Part shown: piece after piece, positions 54,769-64,000 of the stretch
Position numbering within the stretch: position 1 is the stretch's first letter
Layout: the number at the start of each line of letters is the position of its first letter
Assembly (NCBI RefSeq): GCF_038443675.1
Contig: NZ_CP151762.1
Span: forward strand, 1,054,001 to 1,118,000
Length of the DNA: 64,000 nucleotides
Reading direction: 5' to 3'
From: Yoonia sp. G8-12
Lineage (GTDB): Bacteria > Pseudomonadota > Alphaproteobacteria > Rhodobacterales > Rhodobacteraceae
The notes under the pieces: model-generated
What the model saw: only the letters and a program-made list of their open reading frames with translations
What the model was told of the DNA's origin: nothing
Databases searched by the model: none
Made by a program: the position numbers and the translations under genes

Positions 54769-56144
54769 CAGAAGAAATCTATCGAGACCTGTAACAGGCG
54801 TTCGACTTCCGGCACATCATCCGACATCGCGAAAATGGCAATCACGTTACCCTCTTCAATGCGGGTTTCACCGGTTGGCCGCACGATCTTGCCTTGCTGC
54901 ATGACCGCACCGATCAACGTGCCTTCAGGGAAATCGATGTCCTTTACCTTCTGGCCCGCAATCGGCGATGTGCCCAGAACCTGCGCTTCGATCACCTCGG
55001 CCTCGGCATCGCCGATGGAATAGACACCGCGCACCCGTCCGTGCCGGATATGCCGCAGGATCGAACTGACGGTGACAGCACGCGGGTTGATATAGGCGTC
55101 AATGTCCAAGGGGCCCATCAGCGGCACCAGCGTAGGGTCGTTGACCAAAGAGATCGACATCTTACAGCCCATCTCTTTGGCGCGCACAGCTGCCAGCAGG
55201 TTCGTTTTATCGTCATCCGTCACCGCCAGCACCGCATCGGCGCTGGAAATATTCGCCTCTTCAAGCAAACTGCTATCCAAACCGTCACCGTGCAGCACGA
55301 TCGTCCGGTCCAGCGCATCTGCCGCGCGTTCAGCAATTTCGCGGTCTTTCTCGATCACCTTGACGCGCACCCGTTCGGTCCGGGCCTCAAGCGCCTGTGC
55401 AACCCCAAGGCCCACGTTACCGCCGCCAATAATTACGATACGTTCTTGTTTTGATTGGGTTTTCCCGAATATTTCCAGCGTGCGTGTCATATCTTCGGTG
55501 TCGGTAAAGATATAGCATTCGTCATCGGGGAAAATCTGGTCGCCGGGGGACGGCACAAAGAGCGTCCCTTCCCGCCGGATGCCCACAACCACGGCGCGCA
55601 GTGTGGAAAAGAGGTCTGTCAACTGACGCAGCGGCGTGTTGATGACGGGGCAATCCTCGTCAATCATGATCCCCAAAAGCTGGGCGCGCCCTTCCAGAAA
55701 GCTCTCGGTGTCAAAGGCAGCGGGGGCCGCGAGCCGTTGCAGCGCGGCCTCTGCGACCTCGCGCTCGGGCGAAATGACCACGTCAATTGGCAAATGGTTG
55801 CGGCGGTAAAGATCGGCATAGGCCGGATCAAGATAGTTCTGCGCCCGCAAGCGCGCGATCTTGCGCTGCACCGAAAACACCGAATGCGCCACCTGACAGG
55901 TGACCATGTTCACCTCGTCCGAATGGGTCGCAGCGATCACCATATCCGCGTCCGCCGCCCCTGCCCGATCCAGCACATCGGGGTAGCTGGCAAACCCCGC
56001 AATGCCCTGCACATCAAGCGTATCTGTCGCGCGGCGCACCAGTTCGGGATTGCTATCCACGACGGTCACATCGTTGTTTTCGCCAGACAGATGGCGGGCA
56101 ATCTGCCAGCCGACCTGACCTGCGCCGCAAATGATGACTTTCAT
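54768..56144 (-). CDS. trkA: Trk potassium system regulatory protein TrkA
   Basis: The 458-residue cytosolic protein has two RCK units. Each starts with a Rossmann motif: VIICGAGQVGWQIARHLSGE at residue 3 and IVIIGGGNVGLGVAQALEAR near 233, followed by NAD/NADH-binding acidic residues. It gates TrkH in response to nucleotides. Its start overlaps the stop of ntrX by four bases, so potassium uptake is expressed with the nitrogen two-component genes. Confidence 0.94.
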   Translation of the reverse strand: MKVIICGAGQVGWQIARHLSGENNDVTVVDSNPELVRRATDTLDVQGIAGFASYPDVLDRAGAADADMVIAATHSDEVNMVTCQVAHSVFSVQRKIARLRAQNYLDPAYADLYRRNHLPIDVVISPEREVAEAALQRLAAPAAFDTESFLEGRAQLLGIMIDEDCPVINTPLRQLTDLFSTLRAVVVGIRREGTLFVPSPGDQIFPDDECYIFTDTEDMTRTLEIFGKTQSKQERIVIIGGGNVGLGVAQALEARTERVRVKVIEKDREIAERAADALDRTIVLHGDGLDSSLLEEANISSADAVLAVTDDDKTNLLAAVRAKEMGCKMSISLVNDPTLVPLMGPLDIDAYINPRAVTVSSILRHIRHGRVRGVYSIGDAEAEVIEAQVLGTSPIAGQKVKDIDFPEGTLIGAVMQQGKIVRPTGETRIEEGNVIAIFAMSDDVPEVERLLQVSIDFF

Positions 56145-57544
56145 TCGTCTTCGCCTTCAATATAGGCCACGCGACCGCCTGCCTTGTTTGTTGTCACCAC
56201 GCCTAGCGATTTCAGTTTCCGGTGCAAGGCCGAACGCTCCATGCCGACAAATGCCGCCGTGCGGCTGATGTTGCCGCCAAAGCGGTTGATCTGGGTCAGC
56301 AGATATTCACGTTCGAACAGTTCACGGGCTTCGCGCAACGGCAGCGTCGCAAGGCCACCTGCAAGGACGATCCGGCCTTCGTCGCCCCCGCCATCTTCGC
56401 TGCTGGGCAGCTCTTTGGCGCTGATATCACCTGTATTTTCGCCAAGGATAAGAACACGTTCCACGACGTTCTTCAACTGGCGCACATTTCCGGGCCAAAG
56501 CATGGTCTGCAACAGCGCGCGCGCATCTTCGGCCAGTTTGCGCAGCGGTAGACCCTGCACCTTGTTGCAGCTCTCAATGAAATGCTCGGCCAAAAGCGGG
56601 ATATCCTCGCGGCGTTCTTCCAGCGAAGGCACGGGGATCGGTACGACATTCAAACGGTGATACAGCTCTTCACGGAATGTGCCTGCCACGATCGCCGCCG
56701 AAAGATCACGGTTGGTACTGGAAATCACCCGCAGATCCACCTGCACTTTGTCATTCCCGCCAACCCGCTGAAACCGCTGTTCAACCAGTACGCGCAGGAT
56801 TTTGGACTGTGTTCCCAACGGCATATCGGCGATTTCATCAAAATAGACGACCCCGCCATTGGCTTCTTCCAGCAGCCCGTGTTCAATCCCGCGCCCAGCA
56901 TCTTCGCGGCCGAAAAGCACTTCTTCCACACGGTCCGGTTCGATCGAAGCCGAATTGACCACCACGAATGGAGCAGACGCGCGGTTGGAATTGGCGTGAA
57001 TATACCGCGCGGCGATTTCCTTGCCTGCCCCCGCAGGGCCGGTCAGCATCACCCGACCGTTGGATTTTGTGACTTTATCCAGTTGCGATTTCAGCGTGCG
57101 GAACGCCGCGCTATCGCCCAGCATCTCGGCACTTTGGCTTTCACCGCGCCGCAGTTGCACGTTTTCGCGGCGCAGGCGGGATGTTTCCATCGCACGGCGG
57201 ATGACAACCAAAAGCTGGTCGATATTGAACGGCTTTTCGATAAAGTCGTAGGCACCCTGTTTGATCGCCGCGACCGCAATTTCGATATTGCCGTGGCCCG
57301 AAATAATGACAATCGGTACATCGGGTTGATCGCGCTTGACGGTCTTGAGGATATCAATCCCGTCCATATTGCTGTCTTTGAGCCAGATATCGAGGATCAT
57401 CAGCGCAGGCGGTTCTGCCGCGATCTGGGCCATGCATTCGTCCGATGTTCCGGCCAGCCGCGTGGTATAGCCTTCGTCGATCAAAATCTCCGAGATGAGT
57501 TCGCGAATGTCGCGTTCATCATCCGTAATCAGAATATCGCCCAT
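56141..57544 (-). CDS. ntrX: nitrogen regulation response regulator NtrX
   Basis: The 467-residue regulator has a receiver domain (phospho-acceptor Asp52 in LMILDIWLKDSNMDGIDIL), an AAA+ domain (Walker A GPAGAGKE) and a Fis-type helix-turn-helix (NISRTAAFVGMERSALHRKL). The GAFTGA loop is absent: the segment after LFGRED is AGRGIEHGLLEEANGG, as in other alphaproteobacterial NtrX, which act without sigma54. GAGGTAAATT precedes the ATG at 57544 and overlaps the end of ntrY. The kinase partner is NtrY. Confidence 0.94.
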   Translation of the reverse strand: MGDILITDDERDIRELISEILIDEGYTTRLAGTSDECMAQIAAEPPALMILDIWLKDSNMDGIDILKTVKRDQPDVPIVIISGHGNIEIAVAAIKQGAYDFIEKPFNIDQLLVVIRRAMETSRLRRENVQLRRGESQSAEMLGDSAAFRTLKSQLDKVTKSNGRVMLTGPAGAGKEIAARYIHANSNRASAPFVVVNSASIEPDRVEEVLFGREDAGRGIEHGLLEEANGGVVYFDEIADMPLGTQSKILRVLVEQRFQRVGGNDKVQVDLRVISSTNRDLSAAIVAGTFREELYHRLNVVPIPVPSLEERREDIPLLAEHFIESCNKVQGLPLRKLAEDARALLQTMLWPGNVRQLKNVVERVLILGENTGDISAKELPSSEDGGGDEGRIVLAGGLATLPLREARELFEREYLLTQINRFGGNISRTAAFVGMERSALHRKLKSLGVVTTNKAGGRVAYIEGEDE

Positions 57545-57553
57545 AATTTACCT

Positions 57554-59776
57554 CTATGCTGGAATTTTGGGGGCCTGCGCGGCTTGCGCCGATGCAGGCA
57601 GTTGAATAATGGCGCAGGCCCCGGCGTGATCGTGCCCTGCGAAAATCTCGGCATCTGTCAGGGTCAGCGTGCCGCCGTGTTCTTCGATGATCTTCTTGAC
57701 GATAGGCAGGCCAAGCCCTGTCCCCTCGCCCCGTGTCGTCACATAAGGCTCGAACAGGCGCGCGCGATCTTCTGGCAGGCCGATCCCGTTGTCCGAGATT
57801 GAAATCATTACAGCGTCTTTATCATACGACATGCGCACTTGGATCTCAGGGCGATAGCCCTCAGTCTGATGGCGGCTCATGTAGGTTTCGGTCGCTTCTC
57901 CTGCGTTTTTCAAAAGGTTAGTCAGCGCCTGCCCGATCATCGTGTCATCCATATCGACCAGCACGGCCTCATCCGGGATACTGGCGGCGAAATGCACATC
58001 TGGCTGGCCTGCAATCTGGAGCGACAGCGCGTCATGCACCAATTGCGTCATATCATTGATGTGCAAGACAGGTTCCGGCATCCGCGCGAATTTTGAAAAC
58101 TCATCCACGATGCGCCGCAGGTCATTTGTCTGGCGCACAATCACGTCCGTCATCTGTTCCAATTTGTCGGCGTCATGGCCAACCTGGGAAATGAACTTGC
58201 GTTTGATCCGCTCGGCCGACAACTGGATCGGGGTCAGCGGGTTTTTGATCTCATGCGCGATACGCCGCGCCACGTCGCCCCATGCCGCCATCCGCTGGGC
58301 GCTGACCAGATCGGTGACATCGTCAAAGGCCACAACATAGCCCTCAAGTGTTCCGTCCACGTTGCGCCGCTGCGCCATGCGCACCAGCAGGCTTTCTTGC
58401 TGACCTTTGCGGATCAGATTGATCTGGCCCTGCACGCTTTCGCGGTCGGTTTCGCACACTTGGGTAAAGAGATCGGCAAATTCAGGGATCGCCACGGAAA
58501 TCGCCGTTTCTTCGGGGGTATCGCCCACAGACAACAGCCTGCTGGCCGATGGGTTCACAAAGGTCACACGGCCATAGGCATCAAGCCCCACCACACCGGA
58601 TGTGACAGACCGCAACACGGAATCAAACAAGCGCCCGCGCCGTTCGGTCCGCTGGTTCGTTTCAATCAACTGATCGCGCTGGCCTTTCAGGCGGCTGGTC
58701 ATCTGGTTAAAGTAATGGCCCAGCTGGGAAATCTCGTCATCGCCATCATCTTCGATTACCCGCACATCCAGATCACCGGAGCCCACACGCTGGGATGCAG
58801 ACACGAGGCGGCCCACTGGCGTTGACAGACGCTCTGCAAAGACCAGACCGCCCCAAATCGCACCAAGGATCAGGATAAAGCCGAACCCCAGATAAAGCAG
58901 GCCAAACTGGAACAAAAGCTGTCCGCGCTCGTTCTGGAGTTCTTCGTACTGGGCCACCGTTTCGGTCGTGTCATCCAGCAAGGTCAACACGTTGCCGTCC
59001 ACGGCGCGCGTGACATAAAGATACCGGTCGCGGAACGCCAAAAGAGGGATCAGGGCGCGGAATTCGTTGTTGGCAAAGTCCTGAATGATCGCAAGGCCCG
59101 TGTCATCGGCGCGGGTGAAATCGGCAGCCGAGGGGCGCTCATACCCAAACTCGTACGATCGCGCGCCACGCGCCGCAATTGTGCCCAACCCGTCAATGAC
59201 GAATGCTTCACTCAGGCCACGCTCGACCTGCGCCTGCACCTCGCCCAAGGCGAACCGCACCTCGCCATCGTCCATGAAAAGGTTCGCTTGGCGTTCGTTG
59301 TTCAGATAAGCCGCCAGATCGAGCCCGTCGCGTGTCAGCTCTTGGCGGTGCTCTTCTTCATAGGCTTGCGCGGTCGTCAAAGAGGTCCGCAGCACGTTGC
59401 CCACAGGTTCTGAGAACAAACCGTCCAGCGCGATCGAGATCAGCGTCACCGAGAAAACCGCCACCAGCACGATGGGCACAAGCGCCGACAGCGCAAACAC
59501 CCCTGTCAGGCGCAAGCTAAGCTGCGAGCCCGCGGATTTGGCACGCCGCGCAGACACCATCCGCGCCACCTGCCGCATGACCAAGGCCGCCACGACCAGA
59601 ACATAGATAAAATCAAGTAAAAGCACCAAACGCAGTGACGTGGATGACGCTCCGCGATCCAGCGGCCCCACCACGATATAGGTCAGCACCGCCAGCAGCG
59701 GTCCTGCCACCACCAGACCAATCGCCAACGCCGTTTGAACATGCCGCTGGCGGAACCAGCGACCCAGTCGCGTCAT
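57554..59776 (-). CDS. ntrY: nitrogen regulation sensor kinase NtrY
   Basis: The protein (740 residues from the ATG at 59776) has N-terminal membrane helices (LAIGLVVAGPLLAVLTYIVV, LVLLLDFIYVLVVAALVMRQ and LTGVFALSALVPIVLVAVFS), a periplasmic loop, another membrane segment near 315-335, HAMP, PAS and kinase domains. The H-box is RRIAHEIKNPLTPIQLSAER; the ATPase has SISDNGIGLPEDRARLFEPY and GEGTGLGLPIVKK. The frame stays open upstream to a TTG at 59851, and neither start has a clear ribosome binding site, so the N-terminus is uncertain. It works with NtrX. Confidence 0.92.
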   Translation of the reverse strand: MTRLGRWFRQRHVQTALAIGLVVAGPLLAVLTYIVVGPLDRGASSTSLRLVLLLDFIYVLVVAALVMRQVARMVSARRAKSAGSQLSLRLTGVFALSALVPIVLVAVFSVTLISIALDGLFSEPVGNVLRTSLTTAQAYEEEHRQELTRDGLDLAAYLNNERQANLFMDDGEVRFALGEVQAQVERGLSEAFVIDGLGTIAARGARSYEFGYERPSAADFTRADDTGLAIIQDFANNEFRALIPLLAFRDRYLYVTRAVDGNVLTLLDDTTETVAQYEELQNERGQLLFQFGLLYLGFGFILILGAIWGGLVFAERLSTPVGRLVSASQRVGSGDLDVRVIEDDGDDEISQLGHYFNQMTSRLKGQRDQLIETNQRTERRGRLFDSVLRSVTSGVVGLDAYGRVTFVNPSASRLLSVGDTPEETAISVAIPEFADLFTQVCETDRESVQGQINLIRKGQQESLLVRMAQRRNVDGTLEGYVVAFDDVTDLVSAQRMAAWGDVARRIAHEIKNPLTPIQLSAERIKRKFISQVGHDADKLEQMTDVIVRQTNDLRRIVDEFSKFARMPEPVLHINDMTQLVHDALSLQIAGQPDVHFAASIPDEAVLVDMDDTMIGQALTNLLKNAGEATETYMSRHQTEGYRPEIQVRMSYDKDAVMISISDNGIGLPEDRARLFEPYVTTRGEGTGLGLPIVKKIIEEHGGTLTLTDAEIFAGHDHAGACAIIQLPASAQAAQAPKIPA

Positions 59777-59906
59777 ATTCAGGCCCAGTAGGGAACGCCG
59801 CACGCGCAATGCCCTGTTATTGAGGTGGGGTCGCCCCCACGATACCGCCAATCGCTGTGGTCTTTCTGCTACGCTGACGCAGCAGTGCCACGGTTCTGTT
59901 GCGGTT

Positions 59907-61280
59907 TTACATCAATTTGCGGCGCCGTGTCACGCGGATATCGAGGTCAGTGATCTTCTTGCGCAGAGTATTGCGGTTTATTCCCAGCAAATCGGCACAT
60001 TTTGCCTGATTTCCGCCTGTGGCATCCAGTGCAATCTCGATCAGCGGGCCTTCGACCTCTTTGAGGATTCGGTTGTAAAGCCCCGGCGGCGGCAGAACAC
60101 CCCCGTGCAGATCAAAATAGCGGCGCAGGTGCTTGTTCACGCTGGCGCTCAGTTTATCGCCCTCACCGCCCGAGCGCAGCGGTTCGATTGCGGGCTGGTT
60201 GCCCAAGACCATTTCCACCTCGGCGCGTGTGATTTCATCCTCGGAGGCGGTAAAAACCAGACGGCGGACGGCATTTTCAAGCTGTCGCACGTTTCCGGGC
60301 CAGCTGTAGGCGCGCACCAGATCAAGGGCCGCATCGCCAAAGCGGCGTAGTGGTGCCCCATCACGTTCGGCGCGGGCCAGAAAATGGTCTGCCAGCAGCG
60401 GGATATCATCCACACGTTCACGCAACGAGGGTACATCGACGGTCACACCGCCCAGACGGTAGAACAGATCCTCGCGGAACTGCCCGTCTTCCATCCGCCC
60501 CATCAGGTCCGACTGCGATGTCGCCATGATCCGCGGGGCATTATCGCCCAGCGTATCCAGCATCCGCACAATCCGGCCCTGCGCCTCTTCGGACAGATCG
60601 CTGACCTCATCAAACAGGATCGACCCGCCCTTGGCACGACTTAGCACAGTCGATGGGCCGTCCATTCCTTCCAGATCAGAGGCGGAGACCACAATAAACG
60701 GCAGGCTGCGGCGATCGGAAAAATCATGCACCGCGCGCGCGATCAGCGATTTGCCTGTCCCGCTTTCGCCGGTAATCAACACGGGCAGTTGCGTATTCAT
60801 CACCCGCGCCACCAGCCGGTAAAGCCCCTGCATCACAGGTGTGCGGCCCACGAGCGGCAGATCACCACCCTGTTCGGTCGCATTGGCACCGGGTGCGCGT
60901 GTCGCGGGCGCGCGGCGTTTCACCTCGAGCGCACGGGCGGCACGTTTCATCAGATCAGGCAGATCGAACGGCTTGGGCAGGTAATCATAGGCGTCGGCCT
61001 CGGCCGCTTGAATGGCGGTCATGATCGTGTTTTGTGCCGAAATCACGATGACAGGCAGACCGGGACGTGCCTCGGCGATCTTGGGCAACTGCTCAAGGCC
61101 GTTGCCGTCGGGCATAATCACGTCCGAGATCACCAGATCGCCTTTGCCCTCATCAACCCACCGCATCAAAGTCACGATCGAGGACGTCGCATGCACCTTG
61201 CAACCCGCCCGCGTCAATGCCTGGGTCAAGACCGTCCTGATCGTCCGGTCGTCATCGGCAACAAGTACTGTCCCGTCCAT
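59907..61280 (-). CDS. ntrC: nitrogen regulation response regulator NtrC, sigma54-independent type
   Basis: The 457-residue protein has a receiver domain (Asp53 in LVISDVIMPDGNGL), an AAA+ domain (Walker A GESGTGKSL) and a C-terminal Fis-type HTH (GGNQAKCADLLGINRNTLRK). The sigma54-contact loop GAFTGA is deleted: after SASDLEGMDGPSTVLSRAKG the chain goes straight to GSILFDEV. This is the hallmark of the Rhodobacter capsulatus NtrC type, which activates the sigma70 holoenzyme. AGGAG lies before the ATG. The kinase partner is NtrB, encoded three bases upstream. Confidence 0.94.
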   Translation of the reverse strand: MDGTVLVADDDRTIRTVLTQALTRAGCKVHATSSIVTLMRWVDEGKGDLVISDVIMPDGNGLEQLPKIAEARPGLPVIVISAQNTIMTAIQAAEADAYDYLPKPFDLPDLMKRAARALEVKRRAPATRAPGANATEQGGDLPLVGRTPVMQGLYRLVARVMNTQLPVLITGESGTGKSLIARAVHDFSDRRSLPFIVVSASDLEGMDGPSTVLSRAKGGSILFDEVSDLSEEAQGRIVRMLDTLGDNAPRIMATSQSDLMGRMEDGQFREDLFYRLGGVTVDVPSLRERVDDIPLLADHFLARAERDGAPLRRFGDAALDLVRAYSWPGNVRQLENAVRRLVFTASEDEITRAEVEMVLGNQPAIEPLRSGGEGDKLSASVNKHLRRYFDLHGGVLPPPGLYNRILKEVEGPLIEIALDATGGNQAKCADLLGINRNTLRKKITDLDIRVTRRRKLM

Positions 61281-61283
61281 GTC

Positions 61284-62357
61284 TTATTCTCCTGCTTCAT
61301 AATCTTTGGGCACAACCGGCAGCGATATCCGGAACACAGTGCGCCCCGGCGCACTATCCACCGAAATCCACCCGCCGGCGTCACCGATCAATTTCGACAC
61401 AAGCGCCAGCCCCAACCCTGTTCCGTTCTCTTTGCCAGAGACAAAGGGTTCAAAAATATCATCCGCAATCTCGCGCGGCAGACCGGGGCCATCGTCAATA
61501 ATCTCGACCTGCAAAGGCAGCCGCGCATGCGTACCATCCGAACGGTGCACGCGCAGCGAGGTGTCGTAGAACGTACGCAAAGTAATGGTGCCTGCTTCCT
61601 TACACGCCTCCGAGGCATTTTTCAGCAGGTTCAGAAAGACCTGCAAAAGCTGGTCACCATCCGCCAGCGTTTGCGGCAAGGACGGGTCATAGGCTTCGAC
61701 AAAGAGCATGTGCGCCCCGAAACCGACCGCCGCAGACTGACGCGCACGATCAAGAACATCGTGGATATTCAGGGGCTTCAACATCGGTTTGCGCAGATTG
61801 CCAAACTGTTCGACCTGTTCTAGCAGCTTCACGATCCGGCGGCTTTCCTCAACGATCAGATCGGTCATTTCCTGATCTTCAGAGCTCAGCCCCATTGAGA
61901 GCAATTGCGCGGCCCCCGTAATCCCCGCCAGCGGGTTCTTGATTTCATGGGCCAGCATTTCCGCCATACCAATGGCCGATTTTGCGGCTTTGCCGGATGA
62001 ATGGTTCTGGTTGATCCGGCTGGCAATCTCGCGTGGGCTGATCATAACGATCATGGCGTCGTCACTGCCCTGCAGCGGGGCGAATTGCAGATTGCACAGC
62101 ATCGGCGGCCGTTCCCCGCTGCCCACATCCACATCATTGACGAAAAGCGATGTCCGGTTTTCGCGCGCACGGCGAAAAGGCGCCTCAAGCGGCGCGTCAA
62201 TCATCACCTTTTCCCAGAGCTTCTCACCCACCAGTGACTTGGACGACAGGTTGAGAAAGCTTTCTGCCGCAGGGTTGCTCATGGTGATCACGTCATCGCC
62301 ATCAAGCATCAGTGAGGGCACCGGTAAAGATGACCAAAGCGCTTGTCCTAAAATCAT
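61284..62357 (-). CDS. ntrB: nitrogen regulation sensor kinase NtrB
   Basis: The 357-residue soluble kinase has a short PAS domain (about 8-110), the phospho-acceptor His137 in MAEMLAHEIKNPLAGITGAA, and ATPase boxes FLNLLKNASEAC, IIDDGPGLPREI and GTGLGLALVSKL. It phosphorylates NtrC under nitrogen limitation under control of PII. Its ATG overlaps the dusB stop by four bases, the dusB(nifR3)-ntrB-ntrC order of Rhodobacter. Confidence 0.94.
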   Translation of the reverse strand: MILGQALWSSLPVPSLMLDGDDVITMSNPAAESFLNLSSKSLVGEKLWEKVMIDAPLEAPFRRARENRTSLFVNDVDVGSGERPPMLCNLQFAPLQGSDDAMIVMISPREIASRINQNHSSGKAAKSAIGMAEMLAHEIKNPLAGITGAAQLLSMGLSSEDQEMTDLIVEESRRIVKLLEQVEQFGNLRKPMLKPLNIHDVLDRARQSAAVGFGAHMLFVEAYDPSLPQTLADGDQLLQVFLNLLKNASEACKEAGTITLRTFYDTSLRVHRSDGTHARLPLQVEIIDDGPGLPREIADDIFEPFVSGKENGTGLGLALVSKLIGDAGGWISVDSAPGRTVFRISLPVVPKDYEAGE

Positions 62358-63355
62358 GCAGCCACCTGCAAATCCAAAGCCTCGGGAAGATCGCGCAGAA
62401 CATCTGCGGGGGTGGCGTGGGTCAGGATCGCCTTGCGCAAGGCAGGTGTTGTGCCCGCATCATCCATGTACCAGCCCAGATGTTTGCGCGACACTTTGCG
62501 CCCCAGCTCATGCCCGTAAAACGACAACATCGCCTCATAATGCCCGCAGACCATATCAATCAGATCCGCGCCCTGCGGAATGGTTGGTTCAGGCGTTCCG
62601 TGCAGCGCCGCCGACACCTGCGCCAAGACCCAAGGCCGCCCTTGCGCCCCGCGCCCGATCATCACGCCATCCGCACCGGACAGCCGCAAGGCTTCGCGCG
62701 CTGTCGCTGCGTCCACAATATCGCCGTTGGCAATCACAGGGATCGACACAGCGTCCTTGATTTTGCGGATCGCGGCCCAATCGGCGGACCCTTTGTAAAA
62801 CTGGCACCGCGTGCGCCCGTGGATCGTGACCAGCTTGATCCCCGCATCCTCGGCCCGTCTGGCCACATCGGCGGCGTTCAAGCAATCATCATCCCACCCA
62901 AGGCGGGTTTTCAGCGTGACGGGCACATCAACGGCATTCACCACCGCCGCGATCAGGTCAAGCGCATGATCAGGGGTGCGCAACAGTGCGGAACCCGAAT
63001 AGCCGTTCGTCACCTTTTTGGCCGGACAGCCCATGTTGATATCAATGATTGCGGCCCCGTTGCCTGCGGCCATCTTTGCCGCTTCGGCCATCCAATAGGC
63101 CTCGCGCCCCGCGATCTGGACCGCTGTGCCCTCTTGGTCGTAGCCCAGCTCGGCGCGTTCGCGCACACCGGGTTTGGCCTGCACCATTTCCTGACTGGCG
63201 ACCATTTCGCTGACAACCCAGCCTGCGCCGAACCCTGCTACCAATTGGCGAAACGGCAAATCCGTAATGCCCGCGAGCGGCGCAAGCGCCACCGGCGGCG
63301 TCAAAGCCACATCGTTCAAGAGCAAAGGTTCGGTTACTGCCACTGAGATAATCAT
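62354..63355 (-). CDS. dusB: tRNA-dihydrouridine synthase DusB
   Basis: DusB reduces uridine to dihydrouridine in tRNA with FMN. The 333-residue protein has the TIM-barrel core with VALAPLAGITDLPFRQLVAG, DINMGCPAKKVTNGYSGSAL (catalytic Cys) and VTIHGRTRCQFYKGSADWAA. In Rhodobacter the same gene is called nifR3 and is the first gene of the ntrBC operon. The 185-bp region to ispD is divergent and probably holds both promoters. Length is normal. Confidence 0.94.
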   Translation of the reverse strand: MIISVAVTEPLLLNDVALTPPVALAPLAGITDLPFRQLVAGFGAGWVVSEMVASQEMVQAKPGVRERAELGYDQEGTAVQIAGREAYWMAEAAKMAAGNGAAIIDINMGCPAKKVTNGYSGSALLRTPDHALDLIAAVVNAVDVPVTLKTRLGWDDDCLNAADVARRAEDAGIKLVTIHGRTRCQFYKGSADWAAIRKIKDAVSIPVIANGDIVDAATAREALRLSGADGVMIGRGAQGRPWVLAQVSAALHGTPEPTIPQGADLIDMVCGHYEAMLSFYGHELGRKVSRKHLGWYMDDAGTTPALRKAILTHATPADVLRDLPEALDLQVAA

Positions 63356-63540
63356 TCGCTTACAAGTTGGGCGTCGGGAAAGATGTAAGGGGATTATTGC
63401 CCCCCTTCAACGAAACTCGCCCCGATTATCCCGATTAATCGGCGTTTGCTTAATTTTTAGGCACATCGCTTGTGAAACTGACGAATTGCACCCGCGTGGT
63501 CTGCGCCGTACACCTGTCTTGATAAAAGGAAAGACCAAAG

Positions 63541-64000
63541 ATGACAGTAGCGGCGATCATTGTGGCGGCGGGGCGCGGCACCCGCGCGGGCGGCGACATT
63601 CCCAAGCAATGGCAACTGATTGGCGACCGTCCGGTGGCCGCCTATGCAATGGCGCGTTTTGCCAGCCACCCTGCGATTTCGCAATTGATACTGGTGCTGC
63701 ACCCCGATGATATCGACACGCCCCTTTGGCCGCGCGAACCTGCGGCGACGGTGGTCACAGGCGGTGCCACCCGCGCCGCATCTGTGCAGGCGGGGCTGGC
63801 GGCAGCGGGCCCTGATATCGACACGGTTCTGATTCATGACGCGGCCCGCCCACTGGTCAGCGACGCGGTGATTGACCGTGTGCTGGCCGCCCTTGCGACA
63901 TCAGTCGGCGCGGCCCCGGCACTCGCTGTCACTGATACCCTATGGCACGGCGCGGAGGCGACAGTGACAGGCGTGCAAGACCGCACCGGCCTTTATCGGG
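63541..64000 (+). CDS. ispD: 2-C-methyl-D-erythritol 4-phosphate cytidylyltransferase, 3' part beyond window
   Basis: The frame from the ATG at 63541 gives 153 residues with no stop. AAIIVAAGRGTRAGGDIPKQ is the CTP-binding start of IspD, and VLIHDAARPLVSDAVIDRVL near residue 97 is the second conserved segment. IspD makes CDP-methylerythritol in the MEP isoprenoid pathway. In many alphaproteobacteria the gene is fused to ispF; the window ends before that can be seen. AAAGGAAAGACC precedes the ATG. It is divergent from dusB. Confidence 0.92.
   Translation, partial: MTVAAIIVAAGRGTRAGGDIPKQWQLIGDRPVAAYAMARFASHPAISQLILVLHPDDIDTPLWPREPAATVVTGGATRAASVQAGLAAAGPDIDTVLIHDAARPLVSDAVIDRVLAALATSVGAAPALAVTDTLWHGAEATVTGVQDRTGLYR

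Overview
The window looks like a chromosomal segment of a marine roseobacter-type alphaproteobacterium (Rhodobacterales). Its right end has the alphaproteobacterial order ispD / dusB-ntrB-ntrC-ntrY-ntrX-trkA-trkH-hfq-hflX. Its NtrC lacks the GAFTGA loop, as in Rhodobacter. TRAP/TAXI and Liv-type transporters, a GlxA-type regulator and a class II DAHP synthase also fit. This is inference from gene content; no rRNA or tRNA gene was seen.

Layout. 1-6.9 kb: surface-glycan genes (a family 2-like glycosyltransferase cut by the left edge, a glycosyltransferase/alpha-beta hydrolase fusion, a fucosyltransferase-like protein followed by a TPR protein, a sulfotransferase, a DXD glycosyltransferase). 7.1-17.3 kb: inositol catabolism. 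iolD-iolC-iolB-iolJ-iolG lie on the minus strand. They diverge from two Gfo/Idh/MocA dehydrogenases flanking an IolE/MocC-like protein. A LacI-family regulator and a small membrane protein follow, and the same palindrome (TTGCAACCGGTTGCAA) sits at the divergent promoter and upstream of the regulator. 17.4-24.1 kb: a DctB/DctD-type two-component pair and a TAXI-type TRAP transporter. 24.3-27.2 kb: a CaCA exchanger, 6-phosphogluconate dehydrogenase and a small S74-like secreted protein. 27.3-34.6 kb: phoR-pstSCAB-phoU-phoB with a Pho box before pstS. 34.8-42.3 kb: an orphan protein, gamma-carbonic anhydrase, gmk, yicC, a PAS protein, class II DAHP synthase, a GlxA-type regulator and a DUF1963 protein. 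42.5-48.2 kb: a complete Liv-type ABC operon with two extra small genes, one of 52 codons. 48.3-51.6 kb: a penicillin-acylase-family enzyme, a 27-bp tandem repeat and an AT-richer stretch. 51.6-64 kb: hflX, hfq, trkHA, ntrXYCB, dusB and the start of ispD.

The most striking observation is four reading-frame breaks (about 3.70, 16.43, 17.58 and 41.34 kb). Each lies in a run of five or six identical bases and each is repaired by adding one base to the run. The affected genes are the HxRRGD/TPR pair, lacI, dctB and the DUF1963 gene. This suggests homopolymer under-calling in the assembly more than four separate gene losses, although real phase-variable tracts are not excluded.

No CRISPR array, prophage, insertion sequence or clearly new defence system was recognised. 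The best candidates for new biology are modest: the glycosyltransferase-hydrolase fusion, the 52-residue protein inside the Liv operon, the DctD with GAFAGA instead of GAFTGA, and the LacI/inositol palindrome circuit.
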